A model generated the notes under the pieces. That model had not been told where the DNA came from, did not search any database, and saw only the letters and a program-made list of their open reading frames with translations. Both the position numbers and the translations under genes were made by a program. DNA of 5,208 bases from Candidatus Segatella albertsiae (GTDB lineage: Bacteria > Bacteroidota > Bacteroidia > Bacteroidales > Bacteroidaceae), in contig DKCU01000114.1 of NCBI GenBank assembly GCA_002451555.1, positions 1 to 5,208 of the forward strand, read 5' to 3'. This document shows, in pieces, positions 1 to 5,179 of this stretch (its first letter is position 1; each line of letters opens with the position of its first letter).

Positions 1-117
1 TTATTGTTTTACCATTACTTAAATAATTTTAAGAGACACTAGTGATAAAGTTTATTTCTTTCTCTCTACATTCTTTATATCGTCCCGCTCTCTCACTTAA
101 GATGCAGGACTTTGTAT
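1..117. other. Left-edge AT-rich stretch, possible 3' end of an off-window plus-strand gene
   Basis: No complete gene is visible here. Plus-strand frame 1 is open from the edge and would end in LLFYHYLNNFKRH with a TAG at 40-42. Frame 3 would end in IVLPLLK with a TAA at 22-24. Either could be the tail of a gene entering from the left, and the terminator at 118-140 fits such a gene. A tail this short cannot be identified, and both frames may be noise. I see no tRNA or other structured RNA gene. Confidence 0.2.
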
Positions 118-140
118 GCCGCCATTAGAGCGGCTTTTTT
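118..140 (+). terminator. Rho-independent terminator, plus strand
   Basis: GCCGC (118-122) pairs with GCGGC (130-134) around the loop CATTAGA, and six T residues (135-140) follow at once. That is the classic intrinsic terminator layout for transcription from the left. The stem is short (5 bp) but all G/C. No gene inside the window uses it, since all three coding regions run on the minus strand, so it probably ends an off-window plus-strand gene. CCGCTCT at 85-91 could instead pair with AGAGCGG at 127-133, which would exclude the terminator stem. Confidence 0.6.
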
Positions 141-167
141 CTCCACCTCGTGCCCCGAGGTGGAAAG
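139..167. repeat. 29-bp palindromic repeat, left inverted copy
   Basis: TCCACCTCG (142-150) pairs with CGAGGTGGA (156-164) around TGCCC. The 29 bases from 139 to 167 occur again as an exact reverse complement at 5180-5208, so the two copies face each other across all three genes. Neither strand has a T-tract directly after the stem, so it is not a standard terminator. It could be the end of an element, a recombination site, or one member of a family of dispersed palindromes. The identity is exact; the function is unknown. Confidence 0.85.
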
Positions 168-358
168 GTTTACACCTTATTATATATATGCACAAGCTTA
201 AAGCTTTGCTAAATTTTAAAAATATTTTTAATCGGGTGCAAAATTATGAATTATTTAGTAATTCTCCAAATATTTCTTGCAAAAAGTTGCATTTTCAAGA
301 GAAAAAGTAACAAAAATACGGAAAATATGTATATTTAGCTTGTTGGTTATAAGCAAAA
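168..358. other. AT-rich intergenic spacer downstream of the AAA_14 gene
   Basis: No credible gene lies in this stretch. It holds a promoter-like sequence pointing left (237-270, listed separately) and a perfect 16-bp AT palindrome, TTAAAAATATTTTTAA (216-231), at the expected start site of that promoter. It also holds two AAGCTT hexamers one base apart (about 195-207). The open plus-strand frame covering 116-310 runs through the terminator and the palindrome and its product resembles no family I know. Confidence 0.5.
237..270 (-). promoter_or_regulatory. Orphan Bacteroidetes-type promoter pointing left
   Basis: On the minus strand TAATTTTG (239-246) matches the -7 consensus TAnnTTTG and is followed by CA. 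TTTG at 267-270 lies 20 bases upstream, a suitable distance for the -33 element. Its extended box TTTGCACCC is identical to that of the recombinase promoter near 5104-5112. It lies beyond the terminator of the AAA_14 gene and points away from every gene in the window. It may serve a minus-strand gene or small RNA to the left. Confidence 0.45.
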
Positions 359-385
359 GCGACAAATTCGGGGAGAATTTGTCGC
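351..385 (-). terminator. Intrinsic terminator of the AAA_14 ATPase gene
   Basis: GCGACAAATTC (359-369) and GAATTTGTCGC (375-385) form a perfect 11-bp stem around a 5-base loop. Read on the minus strand the hairpin is followed by TTTTGCTT (351-358), a T-rich tract. It begins 16 bases after the stop codon of the ATPase gene that ends at 402. This is the clearest terminator in the window and marks the end of that transcript. Confidence 0.85.
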
Positions 386-401
386 ATTCGTTATTCTCGT
401 T

Positions 402-1688
402 TTATAGAACATTGACTGCATAAAGAGGAATATTTGTCACCCAGCTTTCCTGTTTGTAGTCATTCATGGATATGCGATAAGCCTTTTTAGATTGATTATC
501 ATTCACAAATTGGCGCAAACTTTTTGCCTTAACATTTGTTTCCGCCTTAACCTCCAAGGGAACGATCTCATCTTGTTCATTTTGTAACAAAAAGTCAATT
601 TCCAAGGTGCTGTTTGACTTGGAATAATAATAAGGAACGTGTTTCAGCACAAGTTGTTGCAAGACATATTGTTCCGTCAATGCTCCTTTGTACTCAGTAA
701 ACACTTCGCTTCCCACAACCACAGTCTTAGGTTGTAATCCAGCCATGGCTCCAAGCAAACCTATATCCACAAGGAAAATCTTGAATATAGCCCTATCTTC
801 ATAGGCTATCAATGGTAGTTTGGGAGCTTTGACATTATATACTTTATGTATAAGTCCAGCATTTTCCAACCACTGCAAGGCTATTTCATACTCCCTTGCC
901 CTTGCTCCTTCTCGTACTACCCCATATAAGAACTTACGATTTTCCTTGCTCAGTTGGGCTGGAACTGACTTCCAAACATCAGTGATACGAGGCACTATTT
1001 CTGAAGGGGCATGTTTTGAAATGTCGTTTTGGTAACTTTCCAGAATTTCCTTTTGGATGGTTCTCACTTCGTTCCAGTCTCTTTTCTTGCTAAAGCTAAA
1101 AACAGCCTCAGGCATACCTCCGACATAATAGTAATATTTCAGGAGTTCAATGTATTTAGGAGCAAAGAGATTGACTAAATTCCAGTCGTGCGATTCCAAC
1201 ACATCAACCAACCCTTTTTCACCCATTGCCAAGGCAAACTCCAAGAACGACATGGGAGCCAAGGATAAGAACTGCACTTTGCCTACAGGAAAAGATTCGT
1301 TTTGGTGTAACTTTATCCCAAGTAAAGAACCTGCCGCAATCACGTGATAGCCAGGTGCGTTCTCACAAAAATACTTGAGCGATGTAATTGCATTCGGAGC
1401 GGCTTGTATCTCATCGAGGAATATCAACGTATCTCCTTCTGTACATACCACATTGGTTATCGCTCCAATGGTCGTAAGGATACGGTGTATGTCAAAGTCT
1501 TGCTCAAAGAGACTTTGAAGAACTTTCATCTCTTCAAAATTCACGTATGCCAATTTCTTGTAGTTCAAACGCGCAAATTCTTTGACAAGCCAAGTCTTGC
1601 CAACTTGTCTTGCACCTTCCAAAACCAAAGGCTTCCTGCGGTCACTTTCTTTCCATTTTTCGAGTTCCTTGATTTTAAGTCTTTTCAT
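402..1688 (-). CDS. AAA_14/DUF4143 family ATP-binding protein
   Basis: The 428-residue product, probably cytoplasmic, is a P-loop ATPase. Walker A is GARQVGKT (25-32, K31, T32), Walker B is TLIFLDEI (87-94, D92, E93), and a sensor-1-like AAGSLLG ends near 124. The C-terminal half is DUF4143 with a PD-(D/E)xK nuclease-fold signature: E339 in LTEQYV, D365 in LEIDFL, and E379/K381 in PLEVKA. The length is usual for the family and all motifs are intact. The ATG at 1688 places the usual basic N-terminus just before Walker A; no Shine-Dalgarno is seen, as is normal in Bacteroidetes. The gene stands alone, with its own promoter (1822-1852) and terminator (351-385). Four 18-bp repeats overlap the promoter and leader, suggesting autoregulation. 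The biological role of the family is poorly known; a DNA-related or defence/mobile-element role is inference. Family assignment is firm. Confidence 0.93.
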   Translation of the reverse strand: MKRLKIKELEKWKESDRRKPLVLEGARQVGKTWLVKEFARLNYKKLAYVNFEEMKVLQSLFEQDFDIHRILTTIGAITNVVCTEGDTLIFLDEIQAAPNAITSLKYFCENAPGYHVIAAGSLLGIKLHQNESFPVGKVQFLSLAPMSFLEFALAMGEKGLVDVLESHDWNLVNLFAPKYIELLKYYYYVGGMPEAVFSFSKKRDWNEVRTIQKEILESYQNDISKHAPSEIVPRITDVWKSVPAQLSKENRKFLYGVVREGARAREYEIALQWLENAGLIHKVYNVKAPKLPLIAYEDRAIFKIFLVDIGLLGAMAGLQPKTVVVGSEVFTEYKGALTEQYVLQQLVLKHVPYYYSKSNSTLEIDFLLQNEQDEIVPLEVKAETNVKAKSLRQFVNDNQSKKAYRISMNDYKQESWVTNIPLYAVNVL

Positions 1689-1733
1689 AATTAACGTAAT
1701 TAACTGTATCGCAAATAATTAAGATATTGCTCT

Positions 1734-1849
1734 CACATTTCATGAGGGAATATTATAGCAATTACACACATTTCATGAGGGAATATTTACCATATACACA
1801 CATTTTATGAGCGAATAACACTGCAAAGTTACACATTTTATGAGGGAAT
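1734..1849. repeat. Four phased 18-bp direct repeats (iteron-like) at the AAA_14 promoter
   Basis: The unit is CACATTTYATGAGGGAAT. Copies lie at 1734-1751, 1767-1784, 1799-1816 and 1832-1849. The first two are identical, the fourth differs by one base (T for C at position 8), and the third has that change plus GCG for GGG. Start-to-start distances are 33, 32 and 33 bp, about three helical turns, so all copies face the same side of the DNA. The spacers (14-15 bp) are not conserved. The fourth copy fills the gap between the -33 and -7 elements of the AAA_14 promoter; the others lie in the leader. The layout suggests operator sites for a cooperative DNA-binding protein. The binder is unknown. 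Confidence 0.88.
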
Positions 1850-1852
1850 CAA
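1822..1852 (-). promoter_or_regulatory. Promoter of the AAA_14 ATPase gene
   Basis: On the minus strand the -7 box TAACTTTG (1824-1831) matches TAnnTTTG exactly and is followed by CA. A TTG at 1850-1852 lies 18 bases upstream, close to the usual -33 spacing. Transcription should begin near 1817, giving a leader of about 130 bases to the ATG at 1688. The 18 bases between the two elements are exactly one copy of the phased direct repeat, so a protein bound there would block the polymerase. Confidence 0.7.
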
Positions 1853-1947
1853 GAATCTTTTCTCATTTTTTATCAAGAGAAATTATCGAAATATTACTTT
1901 TTATAAGATTTTAAGAGTGAAAAACAAGAGCAGGAAGCAAATTATTC
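1853..1947. other. AT-rich spacer between the phased repeats and the 22-bp array
   Basis: I see no gene here. There is a weak dyad, TTTCTC (1859-1864) with GAGAAA (1877-1882), just upstream of the -33 element of the AAA_14 promoter. A GTG-initiated plus-strand frame (1917-2012, 31 residues) runs into the 22-bp array; it resembles nothing known and is not called. Confidence 0.4.
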
Positions 1948-2056
1948 CGAGAGATAGGATTGCCACGCCGAAAGATAGAACAGCTAACTCCGAAAGACAG
2001 CAGGCTGTCTGACGAAGGACAGCAGACTGTCAGACAATAGACAGCAGGCTGTCCGA
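1948..2056. repeat. Degenerate 22-bp tandem array with GACAGCAGGCTGTC dyads
   Basis: Units begin at 1969, 1991, 2013 and 2035, exactly 22 bp apart, with a weaker unit before them from 1948. Most begin CGAAAGA or a variant. The last three carry a 14-bp dyad, GACAGCAGGCTGTC, at 1996-2009 and 2040-2053, with the variant GACAGCAGACTGTC at 2018-2031. Another GACAG follows at 2063. Units degrade towards both ends, as in an ageing array. The 22-bp period is not a multiple of three, so it is not a coding repeat. It may be a set of protein-binding sites two helical turns apart, or RNA hairpins; function unknown. Confidence 0.8.
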
Positions 2057-2113
2057 TACTCTGACAGTTATCTATTGCAGAGGAATAACGAAGCATACCC
2101 GATTTTGCCCATC

Positions 2114-2211
2114 ACCCTTCACCAATCGGCTGGGAAGCGCCCTGTTTATCGGCATTTCGTGAGATGAAGGGTTGTTTACGCCCTTCACCTACCTTTCACC
2201 CACCCTTCACC
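2114..2211. repeat. GGTGAAGGGT repeat cluster, left copy
   Basis: The core unit, 2114-2172, is 59 bp. It is bounded by ACCCTTCACC (2114-2123) and GATGAAGGGT (2163-2172) and contains the 17-bp core TGTTTATCGGCATTTCG (2143-2159). Further decamers in the reverse sense lie at 2181-2189, 2191-2200 (one mismatch) and 2202-2211, about 11 bp apart. TGAAGGG (2165-2171) can pair with CCCTTCA (2181-2187). A related cluster with the same core lies at 3955-4041 on the other side of the DUF234 ATPase gene. The cluster starts about 40 bp downstream of that gene's stop codon and has no T-tract typical of a terminator. Confidence 0.82.
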
Positions 2212-2250
2212 TTATTTTTTCTTACATTTTTCCAAGAAATCACAAAGTCA

Positions 2251-3666
2251 TTATTTAAACAAATCATCCATGGTGACAACGGACTGGATGTCGGAAGCGT
2301 ATGAATTATCCACCAAGCCCAATGTGGTTATCATCGTGAGATGGACTGCCTTGGTCGTTTTTGTTTCTTCCACAAACCTTTCTCGTTTGTTCTGAAGATT
2401 AGAATCTATACGATTCGTTATGTTGAAAGAAGCTTTAGAATATTTGATTTCACATAGGTTGATGACATTGTCACTCCTGTCTATCAAAAGGTCTATTTGT
2501 GCGCCAGGCATTTCTTTTGTTCCTGCTACACTCCAAGAATAGACCGTCGTGATAACTCCCTGTATGCCAAGTTTGACTTTGATTTGTTCCGTATGTTGCA
2601 GACAGACACGTTCAAAGGCCAGACCGCACCAGGTATTATATTCAGGTGTCCCAGCTATCTTGTTCCAATAGTGAGGGTCGTTGATGACAGTATCCTTGAT
2701 GAACTTATAATAAAATAAGGTGTAATTGTCAATCAACTGGTACAAAGCATTCTTGGCTTTCATGCCAATGCAGTTATACTTTCTGATAAATCCACAATAC
2801 TCCAGATTCTCCAAATATTCTGTCAGTTTACCATTGTCAGTTTGGCGAGTATATTTAATAATTTCGGTGCGACTCATGCCGACTTTCTTAGTTGCTAAAG
2901 CTTCGATGATGCCAAGATATGGCTTGGGTTGTTTGAAGAGAGAGTCGTAGAGGTCATCGAATTCATGGCGTAAATTGCCGTCTTCCTCAAAAAACAGGTG
3001 GTCTATGTTTTGGACAAGACTTCTGCTTCCATCCATCTGTGACCAATAGAAAGGAATGCCTCCCATGACCATATAACCTTCCAAAATCTGTCTTCTGTTG
3101 AAATGCAGATTCAGTTCTTTGGCATATTGTTCACATTCACCAAGGGTAAATGGCTTGAGATGAATCCTTACAGAAACTCGATTGTGTAACCCACCATGAT
3201 TTTTGATGACTTTGTTGATAATCCAGGAGGTAGCACTTCCACAAATAACGAGTAATATGTCTTGACGAGCAGATGCCCATCCATTCCAAAAATGCTCCAG
3301 TGCAGCAACGAAGTTGGAACGAGGTGAATCCATCCAAGGTATCTCATCGATAAAAACTATCTTTTTCTTATCTGTAGATTGTTCTAAGAGCTTAGTCAAT
3401 TGATTGAACGCATCATACCAATCTTTCAACCTGCCTCTCTTAACCTTGCCTATCAAGCTTAAGGATTTTTTGAACTCTGCCAATTGAACCGTCTTGGACT
3501 CATTGGCTATGCCCGTATGGTAAAAAGCAAAATGGTGCTTGAAGGCTTCCCTTACAAGAAAAGTCTTCCCTACACGCCTACGACCATAAACGGCCACAAA
3601 TTTTGACTCATCAGACAATTCTGCCTGTTTGAGCACTCTTAGCTCTTCTGTTCGTCCAACTAACAT
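2251..3666 (-). CDS. ATP-binding protein, archaeal-ATPase/DUF234 type
   Basis: The 471-residue product, probably cytoplasmic, has an N-terminal P-loop domain: Walker A GRRRVGKT (28-35), Walker B KIVFIDEIPW (102-111, D107, E108) and sensor-1-like CGSATSW (142-148). A winged-helix-like middle (about 255-300) leads to a C-terminal DUF234 region with a PD-(D/E)xK signature: E352 in AFERV, D392 in AQIDLL, E406/K408 in CEIKYS. I chose the ATG at 3666 because MLVGRTEEL is the usual family N-terminus. The frame stays open to an ATG at 3747, but those 27 extra codons read through a palindrome and look unlike the family. A TAnnTTTG box lies 18 bp upstream. All motifs are intact. The gene is bracketed by GGTGAAGGGT clusters and lies downstream of a recombinase, suggesting mobility. 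The cellular role of the family is not established. It is only distantly like the AAA_14 protein, so not a recent duplicate. Confidence 0.92.
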   Translation of the reverse strand: MLVGRTEELRVLKQAELSDESKFVAVYGRRRVGKTFLVREAFKHHFAFYHTGIANESKTVQLAEFKKSLSLIGKVKRGRLKDWYDAFNQLTKLLEQSTDKKKIVFIDEIPWMDSPRSNFVAALEHFWNGWASARQDILLVICGSATSWIINKVIKNHGGLHNRVSVRIHLKPFTLGECEQYAKELNLHFNRRQILEGYMVMGGIPFYWSQMDGSRSLVQNIDHLFFEEDGNLRHEFDDLYDSLFKQPKPYLGIIEALATKKVGMSRTEIIKYTRQTDNGKLTEYLENLEYCGFIRKYNCIGMKAKNALYQLIDNYTLFYYKFIKDTVINDPHYWNKIAGTPEYNTWCGLAFERVCLQHTEQIKVKLGIQGVITTVYSWSVAGTKEMPGAQIDLLIDRSDNVINLCEIKYSKASFNITNRIDSNLQNKRERFVEETKTTKAVHLTMITTLGLVDNSYASDIQSVVTMDDLFK

Positions 3667-3681
3667 GTCACTCTTTTTTTC

Positions 3682-3691
3682 TGCAAAAATA
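3682..3691 (-). promoter_or_regulatory. -7 promoter box of the DUF234 ATPase gene
   Basis: On the minus strand TATTTTTG (3684-3691) followed by CA matches the Bacteroidetes -7 box. No clear -33 TTTG is found 19-21 bases upstream, where the long palindrome (3703-3756) lies instead. The leader would be only about 10 bases to the ATG at 3666, which supports that start over the upstream ATG. The overlap of the -33 region with the palindrome hints at regulation. Confidence 0.5.
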
Positions 3692-3702
3692 CTAAAAATA
3701 TT

Positions 3703-3756
3703 CGTGATAGCGTGCGGAATGTGCTCAAAAAAACTCACATTCCGCACGCTATTACG
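3703..3756. repeat. Long palindrome of the GCGTGCGGAATGTG family, copy 1
   Basis: The arms 3703-3723 and 3736-3756 (21 bp) match at all but one position, around a 12-base A-rich loop. The pairing extends outward with A-rich and T-rich flanks after a one-base slip. It shares the 20-mer TGCGGAATGTGCTCAAAAAA (3713-3732) with copy 2, in the same orientation and 170 bp away. It lies directly upstream of the DUF234 ATPase promoter box. The A-tract/stem/T-tract form could make it a bidirectional terminator shielding this gene from recombinase read-through, or it may be an operator or dispersed palindrome. Confidence 0.85.
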
Positions 3757-3840
3757 ATGTTTTTAAAGGAATTTAAGCTTTATTCCATCAAAAATCAACA
3801 AAAAGAAGGCTTTTTATATAGCAGAATACGACAAAGGCAG

Positions 3841-3864
3841 CTTCTAAAAGGGCGTTTTTAGAAG
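3841..3864. repeat. Short inverted repeat between the two long palindromes
   Basis: CTTCTAAAA (3841-3849) and TTTTAGAAG (3856-3864) form a perfect 9-bp stem around GGGCGT. It is unrelated in sequence to the palindromes on either side. No T-tract follows on either strand, so a terminator role is not supported. Confidence 0.6.
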
Positions 3865-3865
3865 G

Positions 3866-3932
3866 AAAATGCCGTAATAACATGCGGAATGTGCTCAAAA
3901 AACATACATTCCGCACGCTATCACGACATTTT
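3866..3932. repeat. Long palindrome of the GCGTGCGGAATGTG family, copy 2
   Basis: The arms extend 27 bp on each side (3866-3892 and 3906-3932) with four mismatches. It is flanked by AAAA on the left and TTTT on the right. Three of the mismatches become G-U pairs in minus-strand RNA, so the minus transcript would fold better than the plus one. Lying between the recombinase and ATPase genes, it could terminate the recombinase transcript. It is a diverged direct repeat of copy 1. Confidence 0.82.
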
Positions 3933-3954
3933 GAATAACAACACAATGAAAGGT

Positions 3955-4041
3955 GGTGAAGGGTGGATGAAGGGTCAGAATAACCCTTCACCCTTGGAAT
4001 CCCCAGTGTTTATCGGCATTTCGAGCGAATAGGTGAAGGGT
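3955..4041. repeat. GGTGAAGGGT repeat cluster, right copy
   Basis: GGTGAAGGGT (3955-3964) and GATGAAGGGT (3966-3975) lie 11 bp apart. They are followed by a 59-bp unit bounded by ACCCTTCACC (3983-3992) and GGTGAAGGGT (4032-4041), with the 17-bp core TGTTTATCGGCATTTCG at 4007-4023. TGAAGGGT (3968-3975) can pair with ACCCTTCA (3983-3990). The core is direct relative to the left cluster, while the tandem decamers are inverted, so they sit next to the ATPase gene on both sides. The cluster starts 24 bp after the recombinase stop codon. Confidence 0.82.
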
Positions 4042-4065
4042 ATTTGATACATAACGTTTATGTTT

Positions 4066-5076
4066 TTAGAAGCCGAGGGCTTGCATCAATGACTGGTTGG
4101 CATCCGCCAAGTCGGGGTCGAAGAGACTCCTTATATATAATAAGGTGGTGGAAGTCTTGGTATGCCCTAATGCCTTGCCGATCAAGCCGACATCCACATG
4201 ATGCTGATAGGCAATGCTAGCCCAAGAGTGACGAACCACATAGGAGGACAATGGGCGGGACAAACCCAGCAAATGGGAAAGTCGATGCAAAGAGTAGTTG
4301 TAACGGCGAAGACTGTTGCGATAACATCTATGGAGATCCTCGCCTGATTGCGCCTCTGCAAGTATCGGAAACACATATTCTGACTGCGGATTGTCATATC
4401 GCTCCATCATCTTTCGCATGGGTGGCATGATGAGCACACGGATAGGTTGTCCAGTCTTGTGACGTGCATAATGGATGACATCCGCCTTTACCTGTTTTTT
4501 CTTGAGATGTGCAATATCTACGAAGGGCATCCCCATGGCATAAAAGCTAAACATGAAGATGTCACGTGTCAAGGATAGGTATGACCCTTCCGGTAATGCC
4601 AAGTGATTGAGCCGTAGGATTTCTTCCGCCGTGACACTTCGCTTTTGGGTCTTGGCTCTCCCAGTGAAGACCTTTTCGAAGGGTAACTTATGACAAGCCT
4701 TGGTCATAACTTGTGGATGGTTTTGGTCACTAGTTATGCCTTTGGAAGTTGTCACTCGGTAATACAACGCTCTCAAGGCTCGCATATAGGCAGAGATGGT
4801 GTTTGGACAAATACCCCGTTCCCCCAGCCAACGCTGATATGCTTCGACCAGACTGGCGGTCATGTCTGCGAAACTCCACTTTTCATTTGACAGGAATTTC
4901 GACCATGATCGTGCAGCCGTGAGATAATTGCTTGCCGTCTTGTATTGACCTTTCGACTTCAGTCTTTCCACCTCGGAGTTTACGATGTCCCATCCAACTC
5001 TCTCACAATCAGAAGTCGCTCTTGTTTCCTTTTTCTTGCCACTTCCGAAACCAAACTCAAACTTGAAATACACCAT
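4066..5076 (-). CDS. Tyrosine-type site-specific recombinase (phage integrase family)
   Basis: The 336-residue product cuts and rejoins DNA through a phosphotyrosine link. A SAM-like core-binding domain (about 30-110; NYLTAARSWSKFL, NTISAYMRALRALY) precedes the catalytic domain (about 145-325). Visible catalytic residues are K207 (RHKTGQ), R282 (SYVVRHSW), H305 (LGHT) and the nucleophile Y314 (TLLYI). The histidine three before R282 is Tyr, as in many Bacteroidales relatives. The first catalytic Arg, which I expect as RGM in FYxRGMxFVD, is Met here (M181 in FYAMGMPFVD), so activity may be altered or the subfamily may differ. Length and frame are normal with no sign of decay. The ATG at 5076 is preceded by a TAnnTTTG box with a leader of about 25 bases. 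It lies inside the inverted 29-bp palindromes and next to the GGTGAAGGGT cluster, both candidate substrates. Integration versus inversion cannot be told from sequence. Confidence 0.93.
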   Translation of the reverse strand: MVYFKFEFGFGSGKKKETRATSDCERVGWDIVNSEVERLKSKGQYKTASNYLTAARSWSKFLSNEKWSFADMTASLVEAYQRWLGERGICPNTISAYMRALRALYYRVTTSKGITSDQNHPQVMTKACHKLPFEKVFTGRAKTQKRSVTAEEILRLNHLALPEGSYLSLTRDIFMFSFYAMGMPFVDIAHLKKKQVKADVIHYARHKTGQPIRVLIMPPMRKMMERYDNPQSEYVFPILAEAQSGEDLHRCYRNSLRRYNYSLHRLSHLLGLSRPLSSYVVRHSWASIAYQHHVDVGLIGKALGHTKTSTTLLYIRSLFDPDLADANQSLMQALGF

Positions 5077-5106
5077 AATTGTTCTGTCTTAAAGTTATTA
5101 GATGGG

Positions 5107-5116
5107 TGCAAATATA
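5107..5116 (-). promoter_or_regulatory. -7 promoter box of the recombinase gene
   Basis: On the minus strand TATATTTG (5109-5116) is an exact TAnnTTTG match followed by CACCC. A TTTG at 5128-5131 is only 11 bases upstream, too close for a standard -33 element, and no better one is seen. Transcription would begin near 5102, giving a short leader before the ATG at 5076. Confidence 0.55.
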
Positions 5117-5179
5117 ATAAAGAATGCCAAATTACAGCCTAAAGTATTATGCTTTTAGATACAAATTAGAAGACTTTAT

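Noticed and set aside
116..310. Plus-strand 64-codon gene
   Set aside because: It starts inside a terminator hairpin and crosses the 29-bp palindrome; its composition follows AT-rich spacer DNA.
1734..1849. CRISPR array
   Set aside because: The repeats are 18 bp with 14-15 bp spacers, far below CRISPR sizes. There are only four units, no cas genes, and one unit lies inside a promoter.
1917..2012. Plus-strand 31-residue gene with a GTG start
   Set aside because: It has no promoter box, no recognisable product, and ends within the repeat array.
1911..2096. Small minus-strand gene of 61 codons
   Set aside because: It runs through the 22-bp tandem array, whose period breaks any coding repeat, and the product resembles no protein family.
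402..3666. Toxin-antitoxin or known named defence operon
   Set aside because: The two ATPases are separate transcription units about 560 bp apart, with no small partner genes, and neither matches a named system I can identify by eye.
3667..3747. N-terminal extension of the DUF234 ATPase from the ATG at 3747
   Set aside because: The 27 extra residues are encoded by a palindrome and upstream of the promoter box, and family members normally begin at the MLVGRTEEL-like sequence.
3788..3991. Minus-strand 67-codon gene between the recombinase and the ATPase
   Set aside because: It overlaps copy 2 of the long palindrome, the short inverted repeat and the GGTGAAGGGT cluster, and has no -7 box or family likeness.
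2114..4041. Integron attC sites (59-base elements) with an integron integrase
   Set aside because: The 59-bp length and palindromic ends invite comparison, but I see no paired GTTRRRY/RYYYAAC core sites, and the recombinase looks like the ordinary Bacteroidales type. The equal 59-bp lengths arise from different internal spacings.
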